A stretch of 64,000 bases of DNA. It comes from Mixta gaviniae (lineage in GTDB: Bacteria; Pseudomonadota; Gammaproteobacteria; Enterobacterales; Enterobacteriaceae). Every line of letters begins with the position of its first letter. Position 1 is the stretch's first letter. Position numbers and translations under genes: made by a program. Below, piece by piece: positions 39,596 to 49,312 of this stretch. A model generated the notes under the pieces. It was not told the origin of the DNA, did not search any database, and saw only the letters and a list, made by a program, of their open reading frames with translations. The stretch covers positions 2,604,001-2,668,000 of the forward strand of contig NZ_CP026377.1 of the NCBI RefSeq assembly GCF_002953195.1, written 5' to 3'.

Positions 39596-40690
39596 ATGGC
39601 ACATTTCACTATTGAGAAGAGAGCTACTGCAGCAGGCGTGACCAGATACCGCTGTGCTGTGGTTGTTAAGTCTGGTTCTGCAATTGCTCATCGCGAGCGC
39701 AAAACGTTTGCAAAGCTCGCGCTTGCAAAAGCATGGGGCAAGGCGCGCGTTGCTGAGCTTGAAGCGAATGGCATACCCAATATGGCAGAGCCTCAATCAG
39801 CTCTGACATTTGGTGAATTGATGGACCTGTATGTAAACAGTCCTCATATCTCATACAGCCGATCGAAAGCCGAATCGCTATCCCTGATACGTAAATGTGA
39901 AATTGCGACGATACCACTGGCGCAGCTAGCACAAGGCGCCTACCTTGAACATTGCAAGGTGCGTTCAGCGCGAGGCGCAGGTCCTGCCACTCTTTGGTGT
40001 GATATATCTTTCATTGGTGCGATCCTTGAAGCAGCAAAACCGATGTTCAATATCGATGTAGATATTGAAAGTTATCGTAATGCACGCTATCACATGACAA
40101 AAATTCGCATGATAGCTCCCTCTGGCAAGCGTAGCCGTCGGCCAACCAAAACCGAAACTGAGCGCCTACTCAATGCCCTCAAAAAGCGTGAGGAAACGGC
40201 ATACTCAAAAGCACCTTTCTCTGAAATTTTTCTGTTCTCTATTCTGTCATGTATGCGTATAGGCGAAGTTACGCGCATTCGCTGGGATGATATCGACGAA
40301 ACGCAAAAGGCCGTTCTTGTACGCGACAGAAAGGATCCGCGAAAAAAGGAAGGCAATCATATGTATGTGCCCCTGCTGGGTGAAGCATGGGACATTGTGC
40401 AACGTCAGCCGCACACAAATGAGTTGATATTCCCGTTCCGGGCAAAATCTATCACTCAGGTTTTCAACCAAGAGCGCAAAAAGCTAGGAATCGATGATTT
40501 GCGCTATCACGATTTGCGCCGCGAAGGTGTGAGTCGGCTGTTTGAAGCTGGATTTACTATTGAGGAAGTGGCGCAGGTCAGCGGGCATAGGTCACTAAAC
40601 ACTTTGTGGCAGGTATATACTGAGCTGTTTCCGAAATCTCTCCATGATCGCTATAACGAGTTGTTGGAGAGTAAAAAATCATTTAACTAA
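39596..40690 (+). CDS. Tyrosine-family integrase
   Basis: A phage-type site-specific recombinase of 364 residues. The catalytic residues are visible: Arg221 in SCMRIGEV, His305 and Arg308 in HDLRREG, His331 in GHRSLNT, and the nucleophile Tyr341 in WQVYTEL. The N-terminal ~60 residues look like an arm-type DNA-binding part. The start at 39596 has AAGG upstream; the frame opens at 39575. It should recombine the 23-bp repeats flanking the island. Confidence 0.92.
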   Translation: MAHFTIEKRATAAGVTRYRCAVVVKSGSAIAHRERKTFAKLALAKAWGKARVAELEANGIPNMAEPQSALTFGELMDLYVNSPHISYSRSKAESLSLIRKCEIATIPLAQLAQGAYLEHCKVRSARGAGPATLWCDISFIGAILEAAKPMFNIDVDIESYRNARYHMTKIRMIAPSGKRSRRPTKTETERLLNALKKREETAYSKAPFSEIFLFSILSCMRIGEVTRIRWDDIDETQKAVLVRDRKDPRKKEGNHMYVPLLGEAWDIVQRQPHTNELIFPFRAKSITQVFNQERKKLGIDDLRYHDLRREGVSRLFEAGFTIEEVAQVSGHRSLNTLWQVYTELFPKSLHDRYNELLESKKSFN

Positions 40691-41048
40691 CAGTAAAAAG
40701 GCTTAACTTTATCGATCACTAGCAGGAATGTGAAGCAACCAAAATCGAAGGGGTGTCTTGGCGAAGTGATGGGGTACAGTCTTTTTTACCTGCTGTTTGA
40801 GCGAAAAGCGGATATTGTTATTAGCAATAACTGACAAGAAAACGTCCAGATCACCAATCACTTTAGCCGATTCTGTTGCATAGCCTTTGTTATTCTGTTC
40901 TGGATCTAGCTACCAAAAGCGAGGCACGGAAATACCCTATGAACTACAAATATCTATCCATTATTAATTCAATGATCATTAATAGATATTCTTTAATGTA
41001 AACAGAAGCATATTGGATTGAACGTTGATTTTTTTAGAATTTGTGTCT
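40691..41048. other. Spacer between integrase and inositol operon
   Basis: About 360 AT-rich bases with no gene recognised. Confidence 0.6.
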
Positions 41049-41070
41049 AAAAAGGCGCTCATGGAGCGCC
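41049..41070 (-). terminator. Terminator of the inositol operon
   Basis: GGCGCTC (41054-41060), loop ATG, GAGCGCC (41064-41070), with five A at 41049-41053 giving a U run on the minus strand. It is 45 bases past the last stop. Confidence 0.9.
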
Positions 41071-41114
41071 AAAACATACTGCACAGTAACTAGATGCGCA
41101 CTTTTATTGGAAAC

Positions 41115-42011
41115 TCAGATTCCAACCTCTTTTTTTACCCATGCCCGCGCATTTTTGACAGTCTCTAATGGCGGCGCTTTCTTTGGATCCTGTTCTGCCT
41201 CAATAATAATCCAGCCTTCGTAGGATGAGCTTTTAAGAAAGTTAATAACGGGATCATAATTAACGATACCGTCTCCGGGAATAGTAAATAAACCGGCTCT
41301 TACGGCTTCATTAAAGCTCAGGTCATTATTAATGACATCATCCAGCACATGGCCACGTATATCTTTCATATGGATATGTGCTACGCGATTACCGTGATTT
41401 CCCAGAACCCAACTGATATCTATGCCTGCAGCAGTCGCATGACCACAGTCCAGTACGATACCAACTAAGTCATCAGTTGCCTCCAGAAATGCCTTTAACT
41501 CATCGCTAGTTTCAACCACCATCATTAGATGATGGTGGTAAGCGAGTCGTAAGCCATAAATTTTCAGTAATGAGACGGCCAGATTATTCACCTTCTGTGC
41601 ATACTGCTGAAGGCTGATATTTTTTAGGGCAGGAGAACGTGATAAGGGTTCATCCAGAGGCGTACTTCCCGGCATCGCACCACACTCTCCATAAACCATT
41701 ACTTTCGCGCCAAGAGATTTAAGAAGTAATGCATGCTCGTGAACAGCCTCAAGCTCTTCATCAAGAGTACGCTCGGCAAGAAATCCATTAAACCAACCTG
41801 ATGCCAGTTTAAGTTTCGCTTTAGTTAGAACTGGCTGGAGTTCATCGACTATTCTGGGAAATTTACGGCCCAGTTCAACGCCTTCATAGCCAGCCGCTGC
41901 AGCCTCTTCCAGACAGGTTTCAAGCGGAATGTCGCCGCCAAGATCCTCCAGTACATCGTTAGTCCAGGATAGCGGACTAACCCCAACCCGAATACGCTTT
42001 GATATGCTCAT
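41115..42011 (-). CDS. iolE: Inosose dehydratase-like TIM-barrel protein
   Basis: A 298-residue sugar isomerase/epimerase-fold protein that looks like IolE, which removes water from scyllo-inosose in inositol breakdown. Supporting parts are VGVSPLSWTND at the N-terminus, YHHHLMMVVET, DCGHATAAGID and HIHMKDIRG, which hold the metal-binding residues. The start at 42011 has AAGGA eight bases upstream; a longer frame to 42032 lacks a site. Last gene of the operon. Because IolB, IolC and IolD are absent here, the exact substrate is inferred. Confidence 0.82.
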   Translation of the reverse strand: MSISKRIRVGVSPLSWTNDVLEDLGGDIPLETCLEEAAAAGYEGVELGRKFPRIVDELQPVLTKAKLKLASGWFNGFLAERTLDEELEAVHEHALLLKSLGAKVMVYGECGAMPGSTPLDEPLSRSPALKNISLQQYAQKVNNLAVSLLKIYGLRLAYHHHLMMVVETSDELKAFLEATDDLVGIVLDCGHATAAGIDISWVLGNHGNRVAHIHMKDIRGHVLDDVINNDLSFNEAVRAGLFTIPGDGIVNYDPVINFLKSSSYEGWIIIEAEQDPKKAPPLETVKNARAWVKKEVGI

Positions 42012-42102
42012 GATACAATCCTTCAAATTCAAAAAAGCACCGTTTCCGTTACCTGAAGGCGGTGCTTAACAGGTATTCAAAGACTCTATGGAACGTTAGG
42101 CA

Positions 42103-42882
42103 TTACAGCGTAAACGCTTCGCGGAAGGCGTCCAGCGCCACGACCGAATCATCTGAGGCCCACCCTTCCAGCGCTACTACTCCGTGATAATTAATATCCT
42201 GCAACGCACGCGCAACGGTCTTATAATTGATTTCACCTGTGCCCGGCTCCTTGCGGCCCGGCACGTCAGCAACCTGAATTTCACCAATGTGTTTATTGCT
42301 TTTCTGAATTAGCTCAACCAGGTTCCCTTCTCCAATCTGTGCATGATAGATATCCAGATTCATTTTCAGGAAAGGGCTGTTTACTGCGGAAACCAGCGCC
42401 AGGGTATCTTCTGCTTTAGCGAAAGGAGTGCCCGGATGGTCAACGGCCGTATTCAGGTTTTCCAGAGTGAATACCTTTCCAGCTTTTTCTCCCAGTGCAG
42501 CGAGGGCATCCAGCGTCTTTTTAGCCTTAAGCCACATTACCCCCGTCACAACCTCAACAGGTTTTACTGGCAGCCCCACATTATTCAGACCGGTTCCATG
42601 CAGATTCAGTGACGGGCAGCCAAGACGGCGAGCTACTTCAATAGACTCGCTGGCACTGGAAAGCAGTTGAGTAATCTCTGCGTCATCAGTCAAATTTCCC
42701 GATATATAGCCAGTCATTGACGTAAAACGCGCTCCGGTTTTCACGAGTGCATCGATATCTTTTTGGGTCCAGTCCCAGATTTCAACGCCGAATCCCATTG
42801 CATGAATGCGCTCTACGCGTTCAATGAAAGGCAGGTCGAGAAACACCATCTCAGCACAGACGGATAATGAATAATTAGACAT
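42103..42882 (-). CDS. Hydroxypyruvate isomerase-like TIM-barrel protein
   Basis: A 259-residue protein of the xylose-isomerase-like TIM-barrel superfamily. LDIYHAQIGEGNLVELI and GEIQVADVPGRKEPGTGEINY match hydroxypyruvate isomerase family signatures with the metal-binding Asp, His and Glu. In this operon it may act on an inositol-derived keto sugar, as IolI does; the choice between these is open. It follows iolG after 9 bases and precedes iolE by 91. Confidence 0.75.
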   Translation of the reverse strand: MSNYSLSVCAEMVFLDLPFIERVERIHAMGFGVEIWDWTQKDIDALVKTGARFTSMTGYISGNLTDDAEITQLLSSASESIEVARRLGCPSLNLHGTGLNNVGLPVKPVEVVTGVMWLKAKKTLDALAALGEKAGKVFTLENLNTAVDHPGTPFAKAEDTLALVSAVNSPFLKMNLDIYHAQIGEGNLVELIQKSNKHIGEIQVADVPGRKEPGTGEINYKTVARALQDINYHGVVALEGWASDDSVVALDAFREAFTL

Positions 42883-42891
42883 GCGTAATCC

Positions 42892-43899
42892 TTAAAGTTT
42901 GATCGGCTGAGACTGTTGAACAGATGCAATGCAAGCCAGTGCAATTTCCAGCGCGTTGCGGGCATCTTCGCCCGTTGCTTTAGGTGTTTCACCGGTTGCA
43001 ACACAACGCACGAAATCGGTCAGCTCTGCCACATAGGCATCGCGCAGCAGATCGGTATCGCGGCGTGCCGTATCGACAGAGATGCCATCAGCGGTATAAC
43101 GCACACAGTTGTTCACATTAATGTTGCCGGCCTGCAGCATACCTTTGCTGCCGAACACCTCACCGCGCACGTCATAGCCATATACAGCTTGGAAGTTAGC
43201 TTCAGCTGTTGCGATAGCGCCGTTATCAAAACGGATATTCACTACTGCCGTATCAAGCAGACCACGGTCTTTGAAGTCAGGGCGTACAAGTGCATCAGCT
43301 ATCGCATAAACCTGAATTGGTTTTGCGCCTGGGTTAAGGTGCAACAGGATGTCAAAGTCATGGATGAGGGTTTCCAGGAAAATCGTCCAGTGTGGGATTG
43401 GAGTAGGATCGCCCAGGCCGGGATCACGTGTGGTTGAACGCAGTAGCTGAGGCACGCCAATGTTGCCTGCCTTTATCTCTTCATAAGCTGCAGCAAAACC
43501 GCTCACGAATCGACGATTAAAGCCAACCTGTAGCGCGACGCCTGCTTCTTTGGCAGCATTAATTGCCTTGTCAGCTTCTTCCAGTGTCACGGCCATTGGC
43601 TTTTCACAGAACACGCCTTTACCGGCTTTAGCTGCTGCTACAACCAATTCACCATGAGTACGTGCAGGAGATGCGATGACAACTGCGTCGATTTCAGTAT
43701 CGTTCAGCATGGCCTGAGGATCGGTATAAGAATTTTGTGCGCCCAATTTAGCGGCCAGCTTTTCGGCAGCGCCTGGAACCGGATCGGCTATCGCAACTAG
43801 CGTTGCACCCGGAATGCGCTGAGCCACTGTCTCACCGTGGAAACTGCCCATACGACCTGCGCCAATCAAACCCACGCGCACAATGTTTTTAACAGACAT
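42892..43899 (-). CDS. iolG: Inositol 2-dehydrogenase (Gfo/Idh/MocA family)
   Basis: An NAD-dependent dehydrogenase of 335 residues that should oxidise myo-inositol to scyllo-inosose. The Rossmann motif VGLIGAGRMG is at about residues 9-18, the catalytic lysine is in CEKPMAV, and the family HDFDILLHL segment is present. It lies 33 bases after the transporter gene in the same operon. Related dehydrogenases act on other polyols, so substrate is from context. Confidence 0.85.
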   Translation of the reverse strand: MSVKNIVRVGLIGAGRMGSFHGETVAQRIPGATLVAIADPVPGAAEKLAAKLGAQNSYTDPQAMLNDTEIDAVVIASPARTHGELVVAAAKAGKGVFCEKPMAVTLEEADKAINAAKEAGVALQVGFNRRFVSGFAAAYEEIKAGNIGVPQLLRSTTRDPGLGDPTPIPHWTIFLETLIHDFDILLHLNPGAKPIQVYAIADALVRPDFKDRGLLDTAVVNIRFDNGAIATAEANFQAVYGYDVRGEVFGSKGMLQAGNINVNNCVRYTADGISVDTARRDTDLLRDAYVAELTDFVRCVATGETPKATGEDARNALEIALACIASVQQSQPIKL

Positions 43900-43932
43900 G
43901 AAAATCTCCTTAATATGTAGGGTATTTACGGC

Positions 43933-45384
43933 TTACTTTTGTGATACGGATTCTGGCGTGACGAGCGGTTGATGCTCGTGACCAAAACGACGGGATTTAG
44001 AAAGCATTAATGGCTCTATATGTTCCAGAGACACACCTTTAGTTTCCGGTAGGAAACGGCCAACGAACCAGAAAGCGATGACACTGAACCCACCGCACAG
44101 CAGCAGTGGGAAAGCGCCATGGAAGTGTTCCATTAATGCCGGGTTGCGGTTCATCATCGGGAAGCTCTGTGTGACAATGAAGTTGGATACCCACAGGGAA
44201 CAGAAGGCATAGCCCATTGCGACAGCACGCATACGGTTAGGAAAAATTTCGGAAATCAGCAACCAGGCGCCGAGGCTCCATGACAGGCCGAATACAAAGA
44301 TGAAGCCCACCAACCCAACGACCGGCAGGTAGCCTTTGGCTTCGTTCATGAATGCCCAAGAAGTGAAGAAAAGGAAAGCAGCGCAGCCTAAAGCACCCCA
44401 GCGTAGTAATGGAATGCGGCCTACACGGTCAAATGCAACTAGCGCAATACTTACGCCAGCCAGCAGGGCCAGACCAAGGAAGATACTCTGGAACAGGGAA
44501 TCCTGAGTATTGCCGGTCACGTTATGCAGCAGTGACGGTGCGAAGTACATCAGAATGTTGATGCCGGAAACCTGCTGTAGTACCGCAATGGCACAACCAA
44601 TCCAGAGGATATAAGAGGCTTTTTTGTCTTTCAGGATGCCACGCTGCGATGCTCCACCGGTTGAGGCAGAATCAGTAGTGATAGAACGATGAATTTCGGC
44701 ATACAAGCGTTCAGCGTGCGCTGCGTTAGAAAGAGAAGTCAGTACCATCAGAGATTTATCTTTCTTATTGTGCATTGCATACCAGCGCGGAGATTCTGGC
44801 ATGAAGAAGGCCATCGCCAGGAAGAGCGCGCAGGGGACCAGCGCCGAGGCCAGCATCCAGCGCCAGCCCATAGATACGATCCATTCGTGACCCGCGCCTT
44901 TAGCAATCAGATAGTTCACCACGTAAACCACTAACTGGCCGCTCACCATCAGCATCTGCTGCATTCCCAGCATACGTCCGCGCAGGTCTTTAGGTGAAAC
45001 TTCAGCGATATATAAAGGAGTCACGGCGGACGCCATTCCCACAGCCAAGCCACCAATCATGCGATAGATAACGAACCAGGTCAGGTCATTAGCCAGTGCA
45101 GAGCCAATCGCAGATATAGTGAAGAGAATCGCAGTGATAATCAGGGTAGTCTTACGGCCAAAGCGATCCGTAAAGCGCCCGACAGCCCACGCACCAACAA
45201 CACATCCCAGAATTACATTAGAAACAGCCCAGCCGCTTTCTGCAGGTGAAAGTGATAAGTGTTCTGTCAGCGGATCAATGACGCCTGAAATGACAGATGC
45301 GTCATAGCCAAGAATGATCCCACTAACCGATGCGATGGCACAGATAAACACAAGATAGGGCACATTATGTTTTCGTGTAGACAT
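43933..45384 (-). CDS. Sugar-porter family MFS transporter (inositol-type)
   Basis: A 483-residue proton-linked sugar importer with 12 membrane segments. Signature motifs are GRFTDRFGRK after helix 2, PESPRW before the central loop, and LPETKG after helix 12. Inositol as substrate is inferred from the iolG and iolE genes behind it. First gene of the operon, 62 bases downstream of the sigma-54 promoter. Confidence 0.88.
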   Translation of the reverse strand: MSTRKHNVPYLVFICAIASVSGIILGYDASVISGVIDPLTEHLSLSPAESGWAVSNVILGCVVGAWAVGRFTDRFGRKTTLIITAILFTISAIGSALANDLTWFVIYRMIGGLAVGMASAVTPLYIAEVSPKDLRGRMLGMQQMLMVSGQLVVYVVNYLIAKGAGHEWIVSMGWRWMLASALVPCALFLAMAFFMPESPRWYAMHNKKDKSLMVLTSLSNAAHAERLYAEIHRSITTDSASTGGASQRGILKDKKASYILWIGCAIAVLQQVSGINILMYFAPSLLHNVTGNTQDSLFQSIFLGLALLAGVSIALVAFDRVGRIPLLRWGALGCAAFLFFTSWAFMNEAKGYLPVVGLVGFIFVFGLSWSLGAWLLISEIFPNRMRAVAMGYAFCSLWVSNFIVTQSFPMMNRNPALMEHFHGAFPLLLCGGFSVIAFWFVGRFLPETKGVSLEHIEPLMLSKSRRFGHEHQPLVTPESVSQK

Positions 45385-45445
45385 TTCGATATTTCTCCAC
45401 GTTGATTTTTGAAATTTTTATTTTTGTAGGTAAGACATCTATAGT

Positions 45446-45462
45446 TAGCAACCAGCGTGCCA
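45446..45462 (-). promoter_or_regulatory. Sigma-54 promoter of the inositol operon
   Basis: On the minus strand TGGCAC, five bases, TTGCT: the -24 GG (45461-45460) and -12 GC (45449-45448) are exactly ten bases apart, an almost perfect RpoN site. Confidence 0.9.
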
Positions 45463-45526
45463 GATCACACATCTTTGTTTTTAAAGGAAATAAAAAAGGA
45501 CAATGATCACAAAATGTTTATAAAAA

Positions 45527-45549
45527 AGACATGTATCGGCAACATGTCT
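45527..45549. promoter_or_regulatory. Palindrome, probable activator binding site
   Basis: AGACATGT (45527-45534) and ACATGTCT (45542-45549) form a perfect 8-bp inverted repeat with a 7-base spacer. It is about 77 bp upstream of the sigma-54 promoter and just before the activator gene, where an enhancer site is expected. Confidence 0.7.
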
Positions 45550-45587
45550 TTAGAATGAACATATCCATAGCTACAAGGTTGAAATGT

Positions 45588-47582
45588 ATGAACCATACTC
45601 AAACGAAGATTTGGGACGAGGAGTGGGAGCTGATCGCCAGGCTTAACCATGAACAACTGTTTGCCGAATACATTGACGAATTGGGGATAGCCTGGAACGC
45701 TTTTGAACGAGGAGAAACTCCGAAAGGTTTACGCTCTGCTATCCACGCGTCATGGTTACGTAGCCACTCAGCAGGCATTGACGCATATCGCTTTGAATAT
45801 CAGTTTTGCGATGAGAGCGAGCTGCGCAGGATACTGGTGCGTAACTCGCTGTTGATTTCAATCGCACGTGACATCATGCGTAACCTGCTCGCCTATAATC
45901 CCGATGGTCATATCAATCTGACTGATGCCAATGGCGTAACGCTATATTTTTGTGGACAGGATCTTACGCCAGTAGGCAGCATTCTCAGCGAGGCTGTTTC
46001 AGGTACAAATTGCACCGGTCGCTGCCTGAAAGAGAACAGGCTTGTTTATATGCTAAGTGCGGAAAACTATAAGGAGGCATTGCGTATTCGTGGTAAGCAC
46101 TGTGCTGCAGCGCCTGTCAGGGATGAAAATGGCGTCATACTTGGCGTTCTAACATTGACTGCTAATCCTGGTTATTTCCATTACCATACACTCGGTACGG
46201 TTCAGGCAGCCGCCGAGGCAATTTCACAGCAATTGATGCTGCGTCATCTGGTTAATGAGCAGGAATCGGTCATGGAATCGCTGAATGAAGGCGTGCTTGT
46301 TGTCAGTGAGCAAGGCACCATCCGTCAGCTGAACCGCTATGCCTGCCAGGTACTGGGCATACAGGAAGATGTCCGCTTCCGTGATGCTGATGAAGTTTTA
46401 CTACCTGAAAGTTGCTCATTAAAAACACTGCCTGTCTGCAAAGATCGCAATATTACGCTCTGCCCGAATCCTGAAACGCGTATCTCATGTGTGATTTCCG
46501 TAGTCATTACCCCCATAGGCAGCCGCGTAATTTCTATGCGCGATAATCGGCGTGTGCGTGATATAACTCGTCGCGTTATTGGCAGTACTGCCAGCTACAA
46601 TTTTGACATGATTTTAGGGCAGTCACGTATCATGCAGGATACGCGTAACAAAGCACGTTACGCCGGACGTAGCGATAGTACCGTGCTGCTTACGGGTGAG
46701 AGCGGCACCGGTAAGGAGTTATTCGCTCAGTCTATTCATAACAGCAGTAATCGTAATACCGGCCCATTCCTAGCGGTTAACTGTGGCGCGATTCCGCGCG
46801 ATTTAGTGCAAAGTGAACTTTTTGGCTATGAGGATGGTGCATTCACAGGCTCCAGACGGGGTGGTGCAGCGGGAAAATTTGAACTGGCAGATGGAGGAAC
46901 GCTGTTCCTGGATGAAATCGGCGATATGCCGCTTGATGCGCAAGCAAGTCTGCTACGTGTATTACAAGAAGGTGAAGTCATTCGCATCGGTGGTAAGCGT
47001 CCCCTGAAAGTAAATGTGCGTATTGTTGCGGCAACGAATCGGGATCTGAAAAAAGATACTGAGAATGGTTCATTTCGTCGTGACCTGTATTTTCGCCTGA
47101 ACGTGATAAACTTGACTATTCCCCCATTGCGAGTCAGAAAAGAAGATATTAAAGAGCTGACTGAGTGGTTCTGCGAAAAAATCTGCTGCACGCTTAATCG
47201 CAAGCGCGCACGGTTTTCCGATCAGGCGCTGCAGTTGATGGAAAACTATGACTGGCCCGGGAATGTGCGTGAGCTGGAGAATATTGTTGAGCGAACTATC
47301 AACCTGACCGATACAGATGATATCAGGGACAATGATCTTCCTGAAGAACTGCGCCTGCCCGGCCTTACTGATTCATACGTACCGTATGGAAACACTAAAA
47401 ACTTCAGTCTGAAGGATGGTGAGAAAGCACTGATTGAACTTTGCCTGATAGAAAAGCAGGGCAATATGCGGCAAGTTGCTATCGCGCTCAAACTTTCACG
47501 CGGTGCGCTGTATAACAAGCTGAAGCGTTATGGAATTGATCCCCGAAATTATCGCAATCTCAGTCACAACGAGTTAAACTGA
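45588..47582 (+). CDS. Sigma-54-dependent activator (AcoR/DhaR-like)
   Basis: A 664-residue enhancer-binding protein. The N-terminal part has a GAF-like domain (about residues 75-210), then a PAS-like segment (about 220-330). The AAA+ domain has Walker A GESGTGKE at about 370-377 and GAFTG, the sigma-54 contact loop, at 417-421. The C-terminus is a Fis-type helix-turn-helix ([20 protein letters not shown]). No receiver domain, so it should sense a small molecule directly. The start at 45588 has AAGG upstream; earlier ATG codons exist at 45531 and 45555. Divergent from the inositol operon, which it very likely activates. Confidence 0.93.
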   Translation: MNHTQTKIWDEEWELIARLNHEQLFAEYIDELGIAWNAFERGETPKGLRSAIHASWLRSHSAGIDAYRFEYQFCDESELRRILVRNSLLISIARDIMRNLLAYNPDGHINLTDANGVTLYFCGQDLTPVGSILSEAVSGTNCTGRCLKENRLVYMLSAENYKEALRIRGKHCAAAPVRDENGVILGVLTLTANPGYFHYHTLGTVQAAAEAISQQLMLRHLVNEQESVMESLNEGVLVVSEQGTIRQLNRYACQVLGIQEDVRFRDADEVLLPESCSLKTLPVCKDRNITLCPNPETRISCVISVVITPIGSRVISMRDNRRVRDITRRVIGSTASYNFDMILGQSRIMQDTRNKARYAGRSDSTVLLTGESGTGKELFAQSIHNSSNRNTGPFLAVNCGAIPRDLVQSELFGYEDGAFTGSRRGGAAGKFELADGGTLFLDEIGDMPLDAQASLLRVLQEGEVIRIGGKRPLKVNVRIVAATNRDLKKDTENGSFRRDLYFRLNVINLTIPPLRVRKEDIKELTEWFCEKICCTLNRKRARFSDQALQLMENYDWPGNVRELENIVERTINLTDTDDIRDNDLPEELRLPGLTDSYVPYGNTKNFSLKDGEKALIELCLIEKQGNMRQVAIALKLSRGALYNKLKRYGIDPRNYRNLSHNELN

Positions 47583-47784
47583 TTTCCCAAGATACAATCT
47601 AATAAATCGGATCGGAAATGCGGTTCATTAGGATCGGCATGAAAAATAACAACATTCTAAAATGATATTATTTTCAGGAAGACATAGCAACTTGCAGAAA
47701 AGGAAGTGGACAACGTACTAAATTTTCACAAATTGAAGAAATAAAAGAAAGAGGAAATACAATCCTCTTTCCTTTGTAAGTTAT

Positions 47785-48405
47785 TTACCGCTTGCTGAAT
47801 GCCAATCGGGCTGCGAATAATAAAAAGATAATGCCTGTTGTACGATCCATCCAGCGGATCACTTTTTCTTTTCTCAACAGAGAAGTTAGCGGCCGAGTTG
47901 CACCAATCAGCATCATTGACCAGATAAGGCCAATCGTCATATGAATACTTACCAGCCAAAATGTCCAGATAAGCGGCGAGTGCCCCTGAGGGATAAACTG
48001 GGGTAAAAAAGAAACGTAAAAAATACCCACTTTAGGATTCAGCGCATTGCCAAGCACCCCTTTCAAAAACCAGTTTGAAGCAGGCTTTTCAGAAGAATCG
48101 GCTACTGCAAATTTCTTCCTCGGGTGTACCAACATATTTATGCCTAGCCAGCTCAGATAAGCCGCACCGCAGTACTTCAGAATGTCATATGCAAGCTCAG
48201 AAACAGCTACAAGCGCTCCCAGTCCGAAAGCGACCGCTACGCCCCATATTAAACAGCCGACACTAATACCAAGTGCAGCACGGATGGCTTGCTTTCGTCC
48301 TTCTACTGTGGCAGTTCTTAATATCAGCGCTGTGTCCAGTCCCGGTGTTAAAGTCAACAGCACAGCTGCGAAACTGAACGTCAGAAGCGCGTCTATAACA
48401 GACAT
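47785..48405 (-). CDS. RhtB/LysE-family exporter, island copy
   Basis: A 206-residue inner-membrane exporter, a clear paralog of the one at 23110-23730 with the same length and shared runs such as GNALNPKVGIFYVSFLPQFIP. Substrate unknown. It faces the activator gene tail to tail with a gap of 200 bases. A motif like the activator palindrome lies about 120 bases upstream of its start. Confidence 0.88.
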   Translation of the reverse strand: MSVIDALLTFSFAAVLLTLTPGLDTALILRTATVEGRKQAIRAALGISVGCLIWGVAVAFGLGALVAVSELAYDILKYCGAAYLSWLGINMLVHPRKKFAVADSSEKPASNWFLKGVLGNALNPKVGIFYVSFLPQFIPQGHSPLIWTFWLVSIHMTIGLIWSMMLIGATRPLTSLLRKEKVIRWMDRTTGIIFLLFAARLAFSKR

Positions 48406-48701
48406 AGTAATATCTCCAGGTCATTAATATTATTTACTTAAATTGGATTCTGGACCCCAGACCCTTACATTTTAAGAACGTAGTGTACAAAACGGATCTC
48501 TACAGGTCATAGTTTATTTTTTTAAAAGACATGTAGTTCTGTGTCTGCTATTGGCACAAAACAGTCTGTCAATGCTTGCAGTGACCTGTACAAAAAACAG
48601 TCTTGGCGTGTTTTCTAAGCAACTTACTTAAAGGCCACAACGCTTTGTTTGTCCAAAATTTTTCTGACCTTTTATTCGGCAACTTCTAATCTCTCGTCAG
48701 G
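48406..48701. other. Upstream region of the island exporter
   Basis: AT-rich. AGACATGT at 48527-48534, followed four bases later by a partial inverse (CTGTGTCT), repeats half of the activator palindrome. No sigma-54 hexamers in the correct direction were found. Confidence 0.5.
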
Positions 48702-48905
48702 TTAATTTTCTTTCTCCGGCATCTGCAGACGAATATCAATCCAGCTGGTAGGCGGCACATCGATTAATGGCCCTTTCGTCAGTACGATTTCACCATCATC
48801 GCTCAGCATATACTTGCGCTTATAGAGACGAACGGTAATGCCACCGCTTTCGGTCTCTTCCGCTTCGACTATTCCCATATCACCAGAGCCCATTGGGTCA
48901 CGTGG
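48702..48905 (-). pseudogene. 3' fragment of an unknown, probably phage, gene
   Basis: About 65 codons with good coding character (MGIVEAEETESGGITVRLYK, ending MPEKEN) but no ribosome site or start, followed upstream by antisense of the prtN fragment. It looks like the C-terminal part of a larger protein cut at about 48905-48920. Family not recognised. Confidence 0.5.
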
Positions 48906-48920
48906 TGGCGACAGCTGCTT

Positions 48921-49154
48921 GAGACAGCTACCATCCCTCTCACTCAGATGTGCGAAAAATATTTTGGTATGAAGCCAGCTACAGCTGAAAAAAAGGCTTG
49001 GCTGAACCAATTGCCAGTCCCAACGTTCCGAGCTGGTGAGAGCCAAAAAGCACCACGCATGATCCATATTGCAGACTTGGCCGAATATATCGACAAGCAG
49101 CGAAAGGAAAGTAAAGAACAGTTTGAGCTGCTTAAAATGGCAGCGGGTAAGTGA
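48921..49154 (+). pseudogene. PrtN-like pyocin activator/excisionase-type protein, 5' truncated
   Basis: The frame from about 48921 encodes ETATIPLTQMCEKYFGM, then SQKAP and HIADLAEYIDKQRKE, the pattern of PrtN-family proteins found next to prophage integrases. The first ~15 residues of the family are missing, since the homology stops at about 48920 where the other phage fragment begins on the opposite strand. An internal ATG at 48948 could allow a 68-residue product. Confidence 0.7.
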
Positions 49155-49172
49155 AAATTTATCGAATCATAT

Positions 49173-49198
49173 CCCGGATGAAACCGGGATTTTTTTTG
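49173..49198 (+). terminator. Terminator after the prtN fragment
   Basis: TCCCGG and CCGGGA form a six-pair stem around ATGAAA, followed by eight T. Confidence 0.88.
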
Positions 49199-49312
49199 CC
49201 TCTATGATTGCCACTATTCTTTTTTCTTTGTTGTTTTCTAGCGTTTCTTTGTGTATTTTTTCAGGCGCAGGGACCCCATAGGGCCCCCTCACAACTTAGG
49301 TGATTGTTTTGA

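Noticed and set aside
48551..48579. Sigma-54 promoter near the island exporter
   Set aside because: TGGCAC and TTGCA words are present but their spacing is far from that of a -24/-12 promoter.
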